IMG/VR virus record: IMGVR_UViG_3300020281_000015
Location: 1-64,000 of that record
Origin: a virus
Reading direction: 5' to 3' (one strand)
DNA length: 64,000 bases
In this document: positions 7,127 through 14,997 of the stretch, piece after piece
How positions within the stretch are numbered: position 1 is the first letter of the stretch
How the letters are laid out: every line of letters starts with the position of its first letter
Translations under genes and position numbers: made by a program
Notes under the pieces: generated by a model
What the model saw: the letters and a program-made list of their open reading frames with translations, nothing else
The model's database searches: none
What the model was told of the DNA's origin: nothing

Positions 7127-10050
7127 TTTAATCTCTCCGCTAAATTAAATATACTTCCGCTTGTTTTCTTAGTATTGCTAGCTGTCATTTCCTCTTGTAC
7201 TAATATTCTAGCTAAAATTTCTTCTATTCTCTGCATTGTAGTATTTAACTGATCTTGTCCTGAATTGCTACCTAAACCGGCTATGATGCTTCCAGCACTA
7301 GTATCTCCACCATCAGTGTTATTTCCAGTTCTAGCATTGTTTCTTCCTGATCTGCTTTGACGATTTACTTCTTTCATTGCATCTGCTAGATCTTCCATTG
7401 CTTCAGCTAGATCTTCTACATTTCTATAATTTTTGCCAAGATCTCCTAGTTCACCTAGTGTTGCTGACAAGTTTGGAATAGAAGTAATACTTGCTAGCGA
7501 GGTAGATACTCCTGACAATCCTTCGCTGTCTACAGTTGCAAGTTCTTTCATGTTACTTACAAAGTTTTTATGTAAAGACAAAGTTCCTAATTCATCACTA
7601 GGCATAGAGCTAAGTGCATTTCCAAATGCAACTAATGCTTCTGAATTAGCTTTTACTTTTTCTGCATTTAGATCCATGTTGCCAAAATTAGTCAATTGTT
7701 CAAATGGAGTTTGTGCTCCAAAAAATCCTGCAATAGCTTGACCAAAAGCGGCAAATACACCGGATCCTGGCATTGTAGTTGGGAGTGACATCATTGCATT
7801 TCCAAATGCTACCATTGCTTCTGCGTTTGTTTTTACTTTTGCACCATCTATGTTTGCATCTGCAAACTTTTGTATCCTTGTTATAGGATCATCAGCACCA
7901 AATAGTTGCCCAATTCCTTCTGAAATACTTCCTACTAGTGTTCCTAATCCTGCTACTGCTGTTCCTGCTCCAAATGCTGCCATACCCAATGATAAAGAAA
8001 CCATTGCATCTCCAGCGGCTCCAATTTTTGCTCCGTCAAGGTCCTCAAAAGATTTTAGTCCGTCTACAAATGTAGGTAACGCTTTGCCTAGTATCCATGA
8101 TGCACCTGCAATACCTGCACCTATTGCTACAATGGCAGCACCTAGTGCCGCCGCGCCTACTGGTACCATTGGATGAGCAAAAGCTCTTAAACCAGCCGCC
8201 GCACCTTTCATAACACCTTCACCTAGTCCACCTACAAAGCCTCCTACGGATTTACCTATTTTAGCTCCGCCAGTGGTGGCGCCTGGCTTGCCACCAGGTA
8301 ATGATTTACCTCCGCCACCGCCGCCAAACATTCCACCGATACCGCTTACTAATGCTCCGCTTACTGCTTTAAGTGCAAACAAGGCCGCAAACGCTCCTGC
8401 TATTCCTAGTATAACTTTTGGATTTGTAATTGCACTTACAAACGCATCGCCTAGTACTGATCCTAATCCTGATACTGCTCTATCAAATACAGCTTTAAAT
8501 CCACCTTCTTTGAACAGATCAATAAACTCTTTTGTTTTAGATGCAAATGCTTCTGCTAATTCTTCTACACGTTTTTTAAATTCTGCACTGCCAAATACTT
8601 CACTAAGTCCTCCCATTGCATCGCCTAATGCATCAAACAATCCACTATCAATTAATGCAGTTTGTATTGTTGCTCTTAATGATTTAATTGCGTCATCAAA
8701 AGTCGTCATGTTTTGTGTATTTTGATCAATCTTTTTCTGATCTTCACGTACTTGTTTTAAATTAATTTGACCAGCTTCTGCCATCTTTGTTGAAGCATCT
8801 AAGAAATCAGCAATCTCTGGCTGTGTTTTTCTTAATTGAGCAATAAATGCCGCTCTAGCTTTTGCATCAGCAATTTTATCGCCTGTATCTATTTGAGCAA
8901 ACTTTTCAAGCTCTCCTCCTGCTCTTGAAAATGCATCCAATAATACTTGTGGGTCTGCTCCGGCGCCTACAGCTTCTAATGCTTTTTTAACTTCGTCTGC
9001 GCCTGGACCTAATGCCGCTAAAAATTTTGCAGTCCTGTCATCTTGAACTACACCATCTAGTAGGTCTTTTAGTGCATAACTTGCTTCCCCACCATATGTG
9101 TCTATAAGTGACAATGATGCTTGTAAGTTTTCAAATTCTTTTGTACCTTCACCAAGAGCATTTAACAATCCTCTGATACCAGCATCAGTTGCTTGTGCCG
9201 CCAATTGTGCTTCTACTTCTTTACGTGACTTACCTGTTGCTCTAGCTAATAAGTCTATTTGTTTAAGATAAGCCGCGGAACCTTTAGCTAAATCGGCGTT
9301 GCTTTTACCTTCAAGTCTACCTAAATTTCTCTGTAAACTTATATAATCAACCATTCCTTCATTAAGTTCCATAACAGTGAAACCTAAATTTTTCAAAGCG
9401 GCAAAGTCTCCGGTTGCTTTGAGGCTTTTGTTCATAGCGGCAAATCTAATTTGACCTGCGGCTACATTGCCTCCTAGCATTCTCATTGCTTCGGAACTTT
9501 GCATTATTAGCCCAGCATACTCTCCCATATTCAATTCTAAGTTAGCCGCCGCTCTGCGTACTTCCGTTATACTATTTCCTAAAGTACCACCAACTGTTGA
9601 CAGTTGTCTATAACTTTCTACAGTATTGTCAATTAAAGATGCTAAAGGTGCAATAGCGTTGCCAAGAATAGGAATATGCTTTGTAAAATCTCCAAATTGT
9701 TCTCCGCCTTGGAGTAGTTCATTACTAAAACCTTTGATTGCTCCAAGTGTAGCACCAACTGCACCAAGCATAGCGCCAGCCATTGCTCTACCTAGATTAC
9801 TAGTAGCTTTAGTTGTTTCTTTAGTAGCCTTTACATTATCTTTAAGGGCATCTCTATTTTTAGTGCTTACAGTAATACCGCTTTTAACAGCTTCGTTATG
9901 TAATTTTTGTAGTTTTGCGGCTTCTGCTTTAGGGTCTATGCCCATTTTCTTAGCCATAGCCTCTATTGAGGTCGTTAGGCGAGCAAGGGTAGCTTCACTA
10001 GCTACTCCGTTTTGTCCGCCAACATTACCAATATCTACTTCTTCAGCCAA
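7123..10050 (-). CDS. Tape-measure-like tail protein
   Basis: A 975-aa Ala/Gly-rich, largely helical protein. Charged helices fill about residues 1-120 and 180-530. Hydrophobic Gly/Ala segments follow at about 545-580 (NPKVILGIAGAFAALFALKA), 625-660 (VPVGAAALGAAIVAIGAGIA) and 690-720, with an Asn/Gly linker and short coiled coil at the end. This layout fits phage tail tape measures, which set tail length and enter the cell with the DNA. By the usual rule of about 0.15 nm per residue, the tail would be roughly 145 nm; this is an estimate only. It starts with TTG after a GGAAG-type ribosome site, because an in-frame stop rules out a longer start. It opens the leftward head operon and has a divergent late promoter. 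Confidence 0.72.
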   Translation of the reverse strand: MAEEVDIGNVGGQNGVASEATLARLTTSIEAMAKKMGIDPKAEAAKLQKLHNEAVKSGITVSTKNRDALKDNVKATKETTKATSNLGRAMAGAMLGAVGATLGAIKGFSNELLQGGEQFGDFTKHIPILGNAIAPLASLIDNTVESYRQLSTVGGTLGNSITEVRRAAANLELNMGEYAGLIMQSSEAMRMLGGNVAAGQIRFAAMNKSLKATGDFAALKNLGFTVMELNEGMVDYISLQRNLGRLEGKSNADLAKGSAAYLKQIDLLARATGKSRKEVEAQLAAQATDAGIRGLLNALGEGTKEFENLQASLSLIDTYGGEASYALKDLLDGVVQDDRTAKFLAALGPGADEVKKALEAVGAGADPQVLLDAFSRAGGELEKFAQIDTGDKIADAKARAAFIAQLRKTQPEIADFLDASTKMAEAGQINLKQVREDQKKIDQNTQNMTTFDDAIKSLRATIQTALIDSGLFDALGDAMGGLSEVFGSAEFKKRVEELAEAFASKTKEFIDLFKEGGFKAVFDRAVSGLGSVLGDAFVSAITNPKVILGIAGAFAALFALKAVSGALVSGIGGMFGGGGGGKSLPGGKPGATTGGAKIGKSVGGFVGGLGEGVMKGAAAGLRAFAHPMVPVGAAALGAAIVAIGAGIAGASWILGKALPTFVDGLKSFEDLDGAKIGAAGDAMVSLSLGMAAFGAGTAVAGLGTLVGSISEGIGQLFGADDPITRIQKFADANIDGAKVKTNAEAMVAFGNAMMSLPTTMPGSGVFAAFGQAIAGFFGAQTPFEQLTNFGNMDLNAEKVKANSEALVAFGNALSSMPSDELGTLSLHKNFVSNMKELATVDSEGLSGVSTSLASITSIPNLSATLGELGDLGKNYRNVEDLAEAMEDLADAMKEVNRQSRSGRNNARTGNNTDGGDTSAGSIIAGLGSNSGQDQLNTTMQRIEEILARILVQEEMTASNTKKTSGSIFNLAERLN

Positions 10051-10076
10051 GATTCTTCTTCCGAGTTATATACGCA

Positions 10077-10084
10077 TATAAATA
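10077..10084 (+). promoter_or_regulatory. Late promoter for the rightward gp26-like gene
   Basis: Perfect TATAAATA, 43 nt upstream of the ATG at 10128, which has a good AGGAG ribosome site. It shares two bases with the opposed element at 10083-10090. Confidence 0.75.
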
Positions 10085-10090
10085 TTTATG
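10083..10090 (-). promoter_or_regulatory. Late promoter for the leftward head operon
   Basis: CATAAATA on the minus strand, 32 nt upstream of the TTG start of the tape-measure-like gene. With the plus-strand element it forms a palindromic core (TATAAATATTTATG). Two further minus-strand matches (CGTAAATA, GATAAATA) lie at about 10106-10118. Confidence 0.65.
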
Positions 10091-10127
10091 ATATATATTT
10101 ACGTAATGTATTTATCAGGAGAAAAAT

Positions 10128-11030
10128 ATGGCAGAATTTAACCCAGATGATGCTAACGAAAATTTGCGATCGTTGGCCCAAGTATCAGAGCAAAACCCAC
10201 TAAAGAAATACTTTAGGCAACCTAAAGTTTATATTACACTACCAAGTAAAGGAAGATTCTATAATCCTGACGCTATAGACATGCCCGAATCTCAAGAATT
10301 GCCAGTATTTGCCATGACTGCAAGAGATGAGCTTACTATGCAAACTCCTGATGCTTTACTCAATGGACAAGCTACAGTAGACCTTATTAAAAGTTGCATG
10401 CCAAACATTTTAGATCCTTGGCAAATGCCATCTATTGATTTAGATGCAAGCTTAATTGCAATTAGGATTGCTACTTATGGCGAACAGATGGATCTTACAA
10501 CAAAAGAACCTGGTACAGGTGAAGAGAAAACGTTCGCTGTAGATTTACGTCAATTACTTAATAAATTAGTTACTGTAGAATATGAAACAACAATTAATAT
10601 CCAAGATATGACTGTTACTATTAGACCACTAACTTATAGAGAGTTTACTGAAAGTAGTTTAAAAACATTTGAAGAACAGAGAATTTTTAACCTTGTAAAC
10701 GATGAAGAAATAGATGATGAAGAAAAATTAGCAAGATTTAATACAAGTTTTGCAAAGCTAACTGATCTTACAGTGTCAGTATTATCAAAAAGTATTCATC
10801 AAATACAAATTGGTGACACTGTTGTAACCGACCAAGGTCATATCGATGAGTTTATTAAAAATACAGACAAAGAATTCTTTAAGGAAGTTACAGATCATTT
10901 AGAAGGTCAAAGAGCAAAGTTTACATTAGAACCAATTAAGGTTACTTCTACTCCAGAAGATATTGAAAAAGGTGCTCCTGAAAATTGGGAGATTCCAATC
11001 ACCTTTGACCAATCAAATTTTTTCGCATAA
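10128..11030 (+). CDS. 26: Baseplate hub protein, T4 gp26-like
   Basis: A 300-aa protein resembling the T4 gp26 family of baseplate hub/assembly proteins (Pfam 'T4 bacteriophage base plate protein'). Recognisable stretches are YFRQPKVYITLPSKG near residue 30, MTARDELTMQTPDALLNG near 66, IKSCMPNILDPW near 94, and VTIRPLTYREF near 163. T4 gp26 is shorter (208 aa). The extra C-terminal part is acidic and helical. Start choice is firm: ATG with an AGGAGAAAA ribosome site and a perfect late box 43 nt upstream. It is divergent from the head operon and followed by a small ORF behind a hairpin. Role in hub assembly is inferred from family membership. Confidence 0.85.
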   Translation: MAEFNPDDANENLRSLAQVSEQNPLKKYFRQPKVYITLPSKGRFYNPDAIDMPESQELPVFAMTARDELTMQTPDALLNGQATVDLIKSCMPNILDPWQMPSIDLDASLIAIRIATYGEQMDLTTKEPGTGEEKTFAVDLRQLLNKLVTVEYETTINIQDMTVTIRPLTYREFTESSLKTFEEQRIFNLVNDEEIDDEEKLARFNTSFAKLTDLTVSVLSKSIHQIQIGDTVVTDQGHIDEFIKNTDKEFFKEVTDHLEGQRAKFTLEPIKVTSTPEDIEKGAPENWEIPITFDQSNFFA

Positions 11031-11061
11031 GGATCTTAGCCTGGTCGGTGACTGAGATCCT
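11030..11061. other. Stem-loop between the gp26-like gene and the small ORF
   Basis: A 10-bp stem (11030-11039 with 11052-11061, one wobble pair) and a 12-nt loop, starting at the gp26 stop codon and ending 16 nt before the preferred ATG at 11078. No T run follows, so it is more likely to affect mRNA stability or downstream initiation than termination. Confidence 0.5.
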
Positions 11062-11077
11062 AGAAGAAGTGAAAAAA

Positions 11078-11254
11078 ATGGAAAACCAACAAAAACAAAC
11101 AAGATCAGAAGTAATGAAGTTATGTTGGTATATGCGTGGCGGTATGACTCTAGACGAAGGCTTTGCTTCATCTTATGAAGACAGATTACTACTTGCTGAC
11201 ATTGTCAAAGAAAATTTAGAAATAACAAAGAAAAGCGGAATGCCTTTCTTTTAA
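11078..11254 (+). CDS. Small conserved-looking protein after gp26; baseplate assembly candidate
   Basis: A 58-aa protein with the pattern RSEVMKLCWYMRGGMTLDE, SYEDRLLLADIVKENLE and the end KSGMPFF. A longer GTG start at 11048 is possible but would place the 11030-11061 hairpin inside the coding region; the ATG at 11078 has an AGAAG-type ribosome site. The location directly after gp26 suggests a baseplate hub chaperone or assembly factor of the gp28/gp51 kind, but no homology can be shown by eye. Its stop overlaps by 4 nt the stop of the convergent gene at 11251. Confidence 0.6.
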   Translation: MENQQKQTRSEVMKLCWYMRGGMTLDEGFASSYEDRLLLADIVKENLEITKKSGMPFF

Positions 11255-13536
11255 TGTAAGACCCTATCAAGTTCTTTAATTAAATCATTCACATCATTGT
11301 CGATGCTTGCGGCCATCTTGGTATTCTTTGGTGCTACCTTTGGCTTAGGTTTACGATTTGTCCTTGCCGCCACTTTTAAGTTTGGTTTTGTTTTTGGTAC
11401 AGGATTTGCTTTAACGTCTGCTTGTAATTGAGCAATTACTGCTTGTACTACTTCAGGACCAGCTTTTTTAATTTCGCCTGCTAAATTGTCAAGTGTTGGA
11501 TTACCTAACTCAGCGGCTACAGCTCTTGTTGCCATCTTACCTGTAGCATTGCTTACCCATTGTTGTCCTGCCCATACATAGTCTTGACCGTCTTGTGCTT
11601 TAGCCATTTGCCCAGCACCTGGTGCAACTTTAATTTTAGGATTAGGTTTAGCAGTTTTACCAGCGGCAGGTTTTTCTTTACCGCCTGCTTGTGGTTCTGC
11701 TTGTGGTTCTGCTTGTGGTTCTTGTTGTCCACCCGCTTGTGGTTCTGCTTGTGGTTCTTGCTGTCCACCCGCTTGTGGTTCTTGTTGTCCACCCGCTTGT
11801 GGTTCTGCTTGTCCTGTTGCAGGTGTTGCAGGTTCTGCTTGACCTTGTTTGGCTTGACCTGCTTGAGTTGGCTCTAATTTTACATTTGCTTGCTGTCCTA
11901 CTTGACCTATTTGATCGTTAGTCATGCCAGCATCTCTCATAATGTTCATTATAGATCCAGTGTCTAATGGTTCGCCCGCATCTTTCCATGCTTTTGTAAG
12001 TTTGTTTGCTGTAACTTTGTTACCTAAATCTTTTGCACCTTGCTTTACTGCTCCTGCGGCTTTTCCTGCGGCACCTTTGACAGCGCCTCCTATTCTACCT
12101 GCTAAATTTCCTAAGCCACGTTTTGCTTTTGCTCCAAGTGTGTTAGGATTATCTAAAGGTAATTCACCTTGATCTGGATCTTTTTCTGCAAGATATAATT
12201 CTAATCTTTCTTGCATTGAAATAGACTCAGTACCTCTTACAGCTACTCTGTCATCTGCAGGTTCGTTTTCTCCACCTTTTAGATCTAATTCAAGTTGTTT
12301 CTTTTCTGCAGGATCAATTGGCTTTGCAGTTTGTGCTTTTTCAGCGTTGTCGTCTGCTGTTGCTAGAGCGCCTTGTACAACTGCTCCTAGTCCGCCGCCT
12401 GCATTCTTAATAGTTGCTATTAATTCATCACCATCTGCGGCATTTGCTAGTAATTCTCTTAAATTGCCTGCTGTCAAACTATCTTTAGGTATGTCTTTAA
12501 TTGCATCAAAGGCCGCTGTGAGATTTTTTGCTTCAGGGCTATTTTGTATAACTCCCATTAAGTCGTGATACTTTGCCGCCGCTTCATAATATTCCGGACT
12601 AAAGGTTTTTGCACCATTCATTGCATTCTCTATTGCATTAAGTGCTCCTAGCTGATCTTTTGGAATAACAGTATCATAACTGTAATAGAATCTATTTAAA
12701 TTACCATTTACAGTAACTTTGTATGTACCTTCTAGTGCATCAGGTGCTACTCCTAGTTCTCCCATAGCATCTGCTCGCATAGCTAGATAATTTTCTTTCT
12801 TCATGGCGGCTTCCATAGCGTCCCACTCAGCATTTTCAGCTGTTGCTATGTTGTCAACCATATTATCTGTAAGTTCTTTAAATGCCATACCAGCAAGAGC
12901 ACCATAAGCCGCTACTTTCAATGATTTACCAACTGCTGTTGAAAGTTTTTCACCTTGCAGTAAATCTTTAGAAGCACGTAGTACCAAACCAGCGGCAGCA
13001 CCACCAGCAGGACCACCTGCGAAAGCTGCCACAGTAGTTAAAATACCTACTGCAATACTTGCTTTGCCTGGATTTTCTTTTGCCCAATCACTTACTTTCT
13101 TAATGCCTTGTACAATTTTACTGTCTGAATTCTCTGCTTCGATTTTCTTTTTGAGTTCATCAAACTTTTGATCCATATTTTTTACAGGACCAGCTTGTTG
13201 TGCTAGTCTACCTAGCTCATTTATTTTTGCGTCTACTGCTTTAGCAATGTCTACTGGCAATTTAGCCGCCGCTAGTGCTCCTGCACCAACTTTACCAGCA
13301 AGTGTTTTATTATCACCACTTGCCATTGCGGTTTCTTCAGCACCTTTAAATAGATCTATAACTTGATCTCTAGTAAGTGTTGCTTCTGAAAGTTTTTGAT
13401 ATTCTTCTAGTAGTGGCCAAAGTTCTTTTTCCCAACGTCCTACATACTTTTGTTGAGATTCTGTAAGATCATGCCAGCCTTCTTGTAAAATTCTATGTGA
13501 TTTGTTTTCGTATAGTGTAACTTCGTTTATTTTCAT
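11251..13536 (-). CDS. Probable internal (capsid-packaged) virion protein with membrane-active segment
   Basis: A 761-aa protein with no family I can name. It begins MKINEVTLYE. (I/L)xE sites of the kind cut by T4 gp21 occur at residues 3-5, 8-10 (LYE), 17-19 (LQE followed by Gly) and 24-26 (LTE followed by Ser), recalling the capsid-targeting leaders of T4 internal proteins. A Gly/Ala-rich hydrophobic region at about 160-215 (IAVGILTTVAAFAGG, AAAGLVL) could be membrane-active. The C-terminal half has a low-complexity Gln/Glu/Pro/Ala/Gly repeat (about 575-620) and a basic Lys/Pro-rich tail suited to DNA binding. It overlaps the 188-aa gene upstream by 4 nt. An injected internal protein is inference; a minor structural protein is the alternative. 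Confidence 0.6.
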   Translation of the reverse strand: MKINEVTLYENKSHRILQEGWHDLTESQQKYVGRWEKELWPLLEEYQKLSEATLTRDQVIDLFKGAEETAMASGDNKTLAGKVGAGALAAAKLPVDIAKAVDAKINELGRLAQQAGPVKNMDQKFDELKKKIEAENSDSKIVQGIKKVSDWAKENPGKASIAVGILTTVAAFAGGPAGGAAAGLVLRASKDLLQGEKLSTAVGKSLKVAAYGALAGMAFKELTDNMVDNIATAENAEWDAMEAAMKKENYLAMRADAMGELGVAPDALEGTYKVTVNGNLNRFYYSYDTVIPKDQLGALNAIENAMNGAKTFSPEYYEAAAKYHDLMGVIQNSPEAKNLTAAFDAIKDIPKDSLTAGNLRELLANAADGDELIATIKNAGGGLGAVVQGALATADDNAEKAQTAKPIDPAEKKQLELDLKGGENEPADDRVAVRGTESISMQERLELYLAEKDPDQGELPLDNPNTLGAKAKRGLGNLAGRIGGAVKGAAGKAAGAVKQGAKDLGNKVTANKLTKAWKDAGEPLDTGSIMNIMRDAGMTNDQIGQVGQQANVKLEPTQAGQAKQGQAEPATPATGQAEPQAGGQQEPQAGGQQEPQAEPQAGGQQEPQAEPQAEPQAGGKEKPAAGKTAKPNPKIKVAPGAGQMAKAQDGQDYVWAGQQWVSNATGKMATRAVAAELGNPTLDNLAGEIKKAGPEVVQAVIAQLQADVKANPVPKTKPNLKVAARTNRKPKPKVAPKNTKMAASIDNDVNDLIKELDRVLH
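11690..11815 (-). repeat. Short tandem repeats coding (Q)EPQAGGQ units
   Basis: Imperfect 12-bp and 18-33-bp repeats coding alternating EPQAEPQAGGQQEPQ. Third-position differences are few, so the array looks recently expanded or maintained by slippage. It lies between the globular and the basic C-terminal parts of the 761-aa protein. Confidence 0.75.
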
Positions 13537-14099
13537 TGTAGCATTCCTGCAAGCTGTTGTTTTTTAGCTGAACTTAAACCGCTAAGTTGTTTAGAAATAT
13601 TGTTTGGTATCTTTACAGGAGCTTTTGGTTGAGCTGTACCTCCAGATGGTGCTGTAGGTTTTGCAGTTTGTTTACCTTTTCCGCCTTTTGCCGGAGCAGT
13701 TGCCTTACCGGCGCCTTTAGGCGCTCCGCCTTTGCCTGCTAAGGCTTCTTTAGAAGCGGAAACCAATAAATCATCTAATTGTTTCTTTTGTAACACACCA
13801 CTAGGTATTTCAGCACTAGTTTTATGCCCTTTTGATTGTAGAAATGCTTGAAAATCTTCGCCTGTAGCGGCTTTCATGTTCTTTCCCTGAGTACCAAGGT
13901 ATGTATTAAATTCTTTGTGCAAATTATTTGCAGTATCACCTAAGTCGGCTTTGCCTGCAAGGTTTCCTGCTTTTGATTTTGCAGTAGCGCCAGGTAATTT
14001 GTTTAATATTTTAGATCCAGCTTTACGTGCAAACTGTGTTAATCCACCTGCGGGTACTTCATCTAGTTTATCAGAGTTTGTTATTTCATCAATCTTCAT
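13533..14099 (-). CDS. Probable internal head protein, basic, with gp21-type leader
   Basis: A 188-aa, strongly basic protein (many Lys, few aromatics) starting MKIDEITNSDKLDEVPAGG. IDE (3-5) and LDE (12-14) match the (I/L)xE rule for prohead protease sites. Residues 20-50 are basic (RKAGSKILNKLPGATAKSKAG); an Ala/Gly/Lys/Pro low-complexity linker follows at about 120-165, then a short helical end SKQLSGLSSAKKQQLAGM. Start: ATG with an AAAGGA ribosome site and a CATAAATA late box 20 nt upstream. It shares the MKI(N/D)E opening, late promoter and operon with the 761-aa protein, so the two probably act together, for example as DNA-associated or ejected proteins. Function is not demonstrated. 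Confidence 0.6.
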   Translation of the reverse strand: MKIDEITNSDKLDEVPAGGLTQFARKAGSKILNKLPGATAKSKAGNLAGKADLGDTANNLHKEFNTYLGTQGKNMKAATGEDFQAFLQSKGHKTSAEIPSGVLQKKQLDDLLVSASKEALAGKGGAPKGAGKATAPAKGGKGKQTAKPTAPSGGTAQPKAPVKIPNNISKQLSGLSSAKKQQLAGMLQ

Positions 14100-14118
14100 G
14101 GCTTATCCTTTTACAGTG

Positions 14119-14126
14119 TATTTATG
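14119..14126 (-). promoter_or_regulatory. Late promoter for the two internal-type proteins
   Basis: CATAAATA on the minus strand, 19 nt upstream of the ATG at 14099, with the ribosome site AAAGGA between. All hairpins of the 14.13-14.53 kb region lie upstream of it, so they are not in this leader. Confidence 0.65.
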
Positions 14127-14132
14127 TATTTG

Positions 14133-14553
14133 TTTATCAACTTCGTTGATAAATGTTTTCGCTATCGCTCAAACAATTTCATTTATTTGATTTAAAAGCA
14201 ATATTACGAAGTAATATTGTTGTAACTTCATGTAGATTGTTTCAGTCAGACGGAACCTTACACTAGGCTCCATCATCTCGAAAACTTCATGTGAGTTCGT
14301 CACAGCCGAGATCGGAAGTAGGTATTTGACTATGCTACTGGGCTCTGACCTTTCCCAACCTACGTCGACATCACGAAAAAATTTGCAAAACCGCTTTACC
14401 GCTTCGCGGATTTCTTCGCTATCCCCCGCTTCGTTCCAATGCGTGGGGTTTTTGTAGCATACAGCCTATTGGACTACACCAGAATCTGAACATATGCGAA
14501 TATGTCCTCAAGGTGAATCAAGCAATCTTGATTAAACAGTGTCCTTGTTTTGC
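14133..14553. other. Gene-free, hairpin-rich intergenic region; candidate structured RNA
   Basis: This is the longest gap in the window (454 nt in all, 14100-14553). No ORF is supported. Hairpins seen: 14133-14153 (9 bp, TTC loop), 14199-14219 (9 bp, GAA loop), 14275-14312 (6 bp enclosing 5 bp), 14318-14363 (GTAGGT/ACCTAC enclosing TGGG/CCCA), 14399-14409 (4 bp, TTC loop), 14423-14448, 14490-14505 (6 bp with a GCGA tetraloop on the plus strand) and 14516-14533 (7 bp). GTCAGA at 14245-14250 can pair with TCTGAC in the loop at 14344-14349, giving a pseudoknot. AACTTCATGT is repeated at 14224 and 14283. The strand is uncertain: the plus strand has a terminator at 14453, but no good plus promoter was found. 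Confidence 0.5.
14423..14453 (+). terminator. Plus-strand intrinsic terminator in the hairpin-rich region
   Basis: CCCCCGC pairs with GCG-T-GGGG (7 bp, one bulged T), followed directly by five T. It would end a rightward RNA from the structured region. No rightward gene lies upstream of it within 3 kb. Confidence 0.6.
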
Positions 14554-14979
14554 CTATAAAATGTTTTTTAATGCTTCTTTAAGAATTTTTGAACTGCCTA
14601 CTCGCACATTAATGATACCATTGTAGTACTCATCTGTTTCTAGTACCCTGCGATCAAACTGTTCTTTTGCCTCTAGGTAACTTAACACGCCTCTGCTGGG
14701 ACAATAGTGTAAAATTTCTCTAGTAAATTTGTCTTTGCCTAATTTTAAAACATCTGCATTCAAATGATCTGAAGATCCCCAATAGTCTCTCCAGTCACTT
14801 TCTTTGTGTCCACGTCTGCGATTTACTTTTCCCTTTAGCGGAGGTTTGCTTGTTTTAAATCTTGCTAGTTTTTTGCCTATATATTTTTTATTATTGGTAA
14901 GATTTGTAATTAGATATACAAAGCCCTCGCAATCTTGAGGTAATGTGTCTACTGTCTGTCCTTTGTATGTCCATTGCAT
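14554..14979 (-). CDS. GIY-YIG-type endonuclease-like protein
   Basis: A 141-aa protein with a GIY-YIG core at the N-terminus: GFVYLITN (residues 19-26), then KKYIG (31-35). A basic stretch follows (KGKVNRRRGHKESDWRDYWGSS) with candidate catalytic Arg and Trp/Tyr residues, then LEAKEQF near 102 with the metal-binding Glu candidate, and YYNGIINVRVG near 118. The size suits a stand-alone GIY-YIG domain such as the Seg-type free-standing homing endonucleases of T4, but no DNA-binding domain is attached, so a phage repair or recombination nuclease is as likely. It is last in the leftward gp47-gp46 operon, 18 nt after the 72-aa gene, next to the hairpin-rich gap. Confidence 0.75.
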   Translation of the reverse strand: MQWTYKGQTVDTLPQDCEGFVYLITNLTNNKKYIGKKLARFKTSKPPLKGKVNRRRGHKESDWRDYWGSSDHLNADVLKLGKDKFTREILHYCPSRGVLSYLEAKEQFDRRVLETDEYYNGIINVRVGSSKILKEALKNIL

Positions 14980-14997
14980 CCTAGTACTTACCGATGC

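Noticed and set aside
8273-8725. 150-codon plus-strand frame inside the tape-measure-like gene, and other long antisense frames
   Set aside because: Composition mirrors the Ala/Gly-rich gene on the other strand; no start signals and no recognisable protein.
11553-11921. Several open frames opposite or overlapping the QEPQAGG repeat
   Set aside because: They are by-products of the repeat: low complexity, no ribosome sites, embedded in the 761-aa gene.
14100-14553. Group I intron or homing-endonuclease intron next to the GIY-YIG gene
   Set aside because: No split gene flanks the region and no convincing P7/P3 core or guanosine-site pattern was found.
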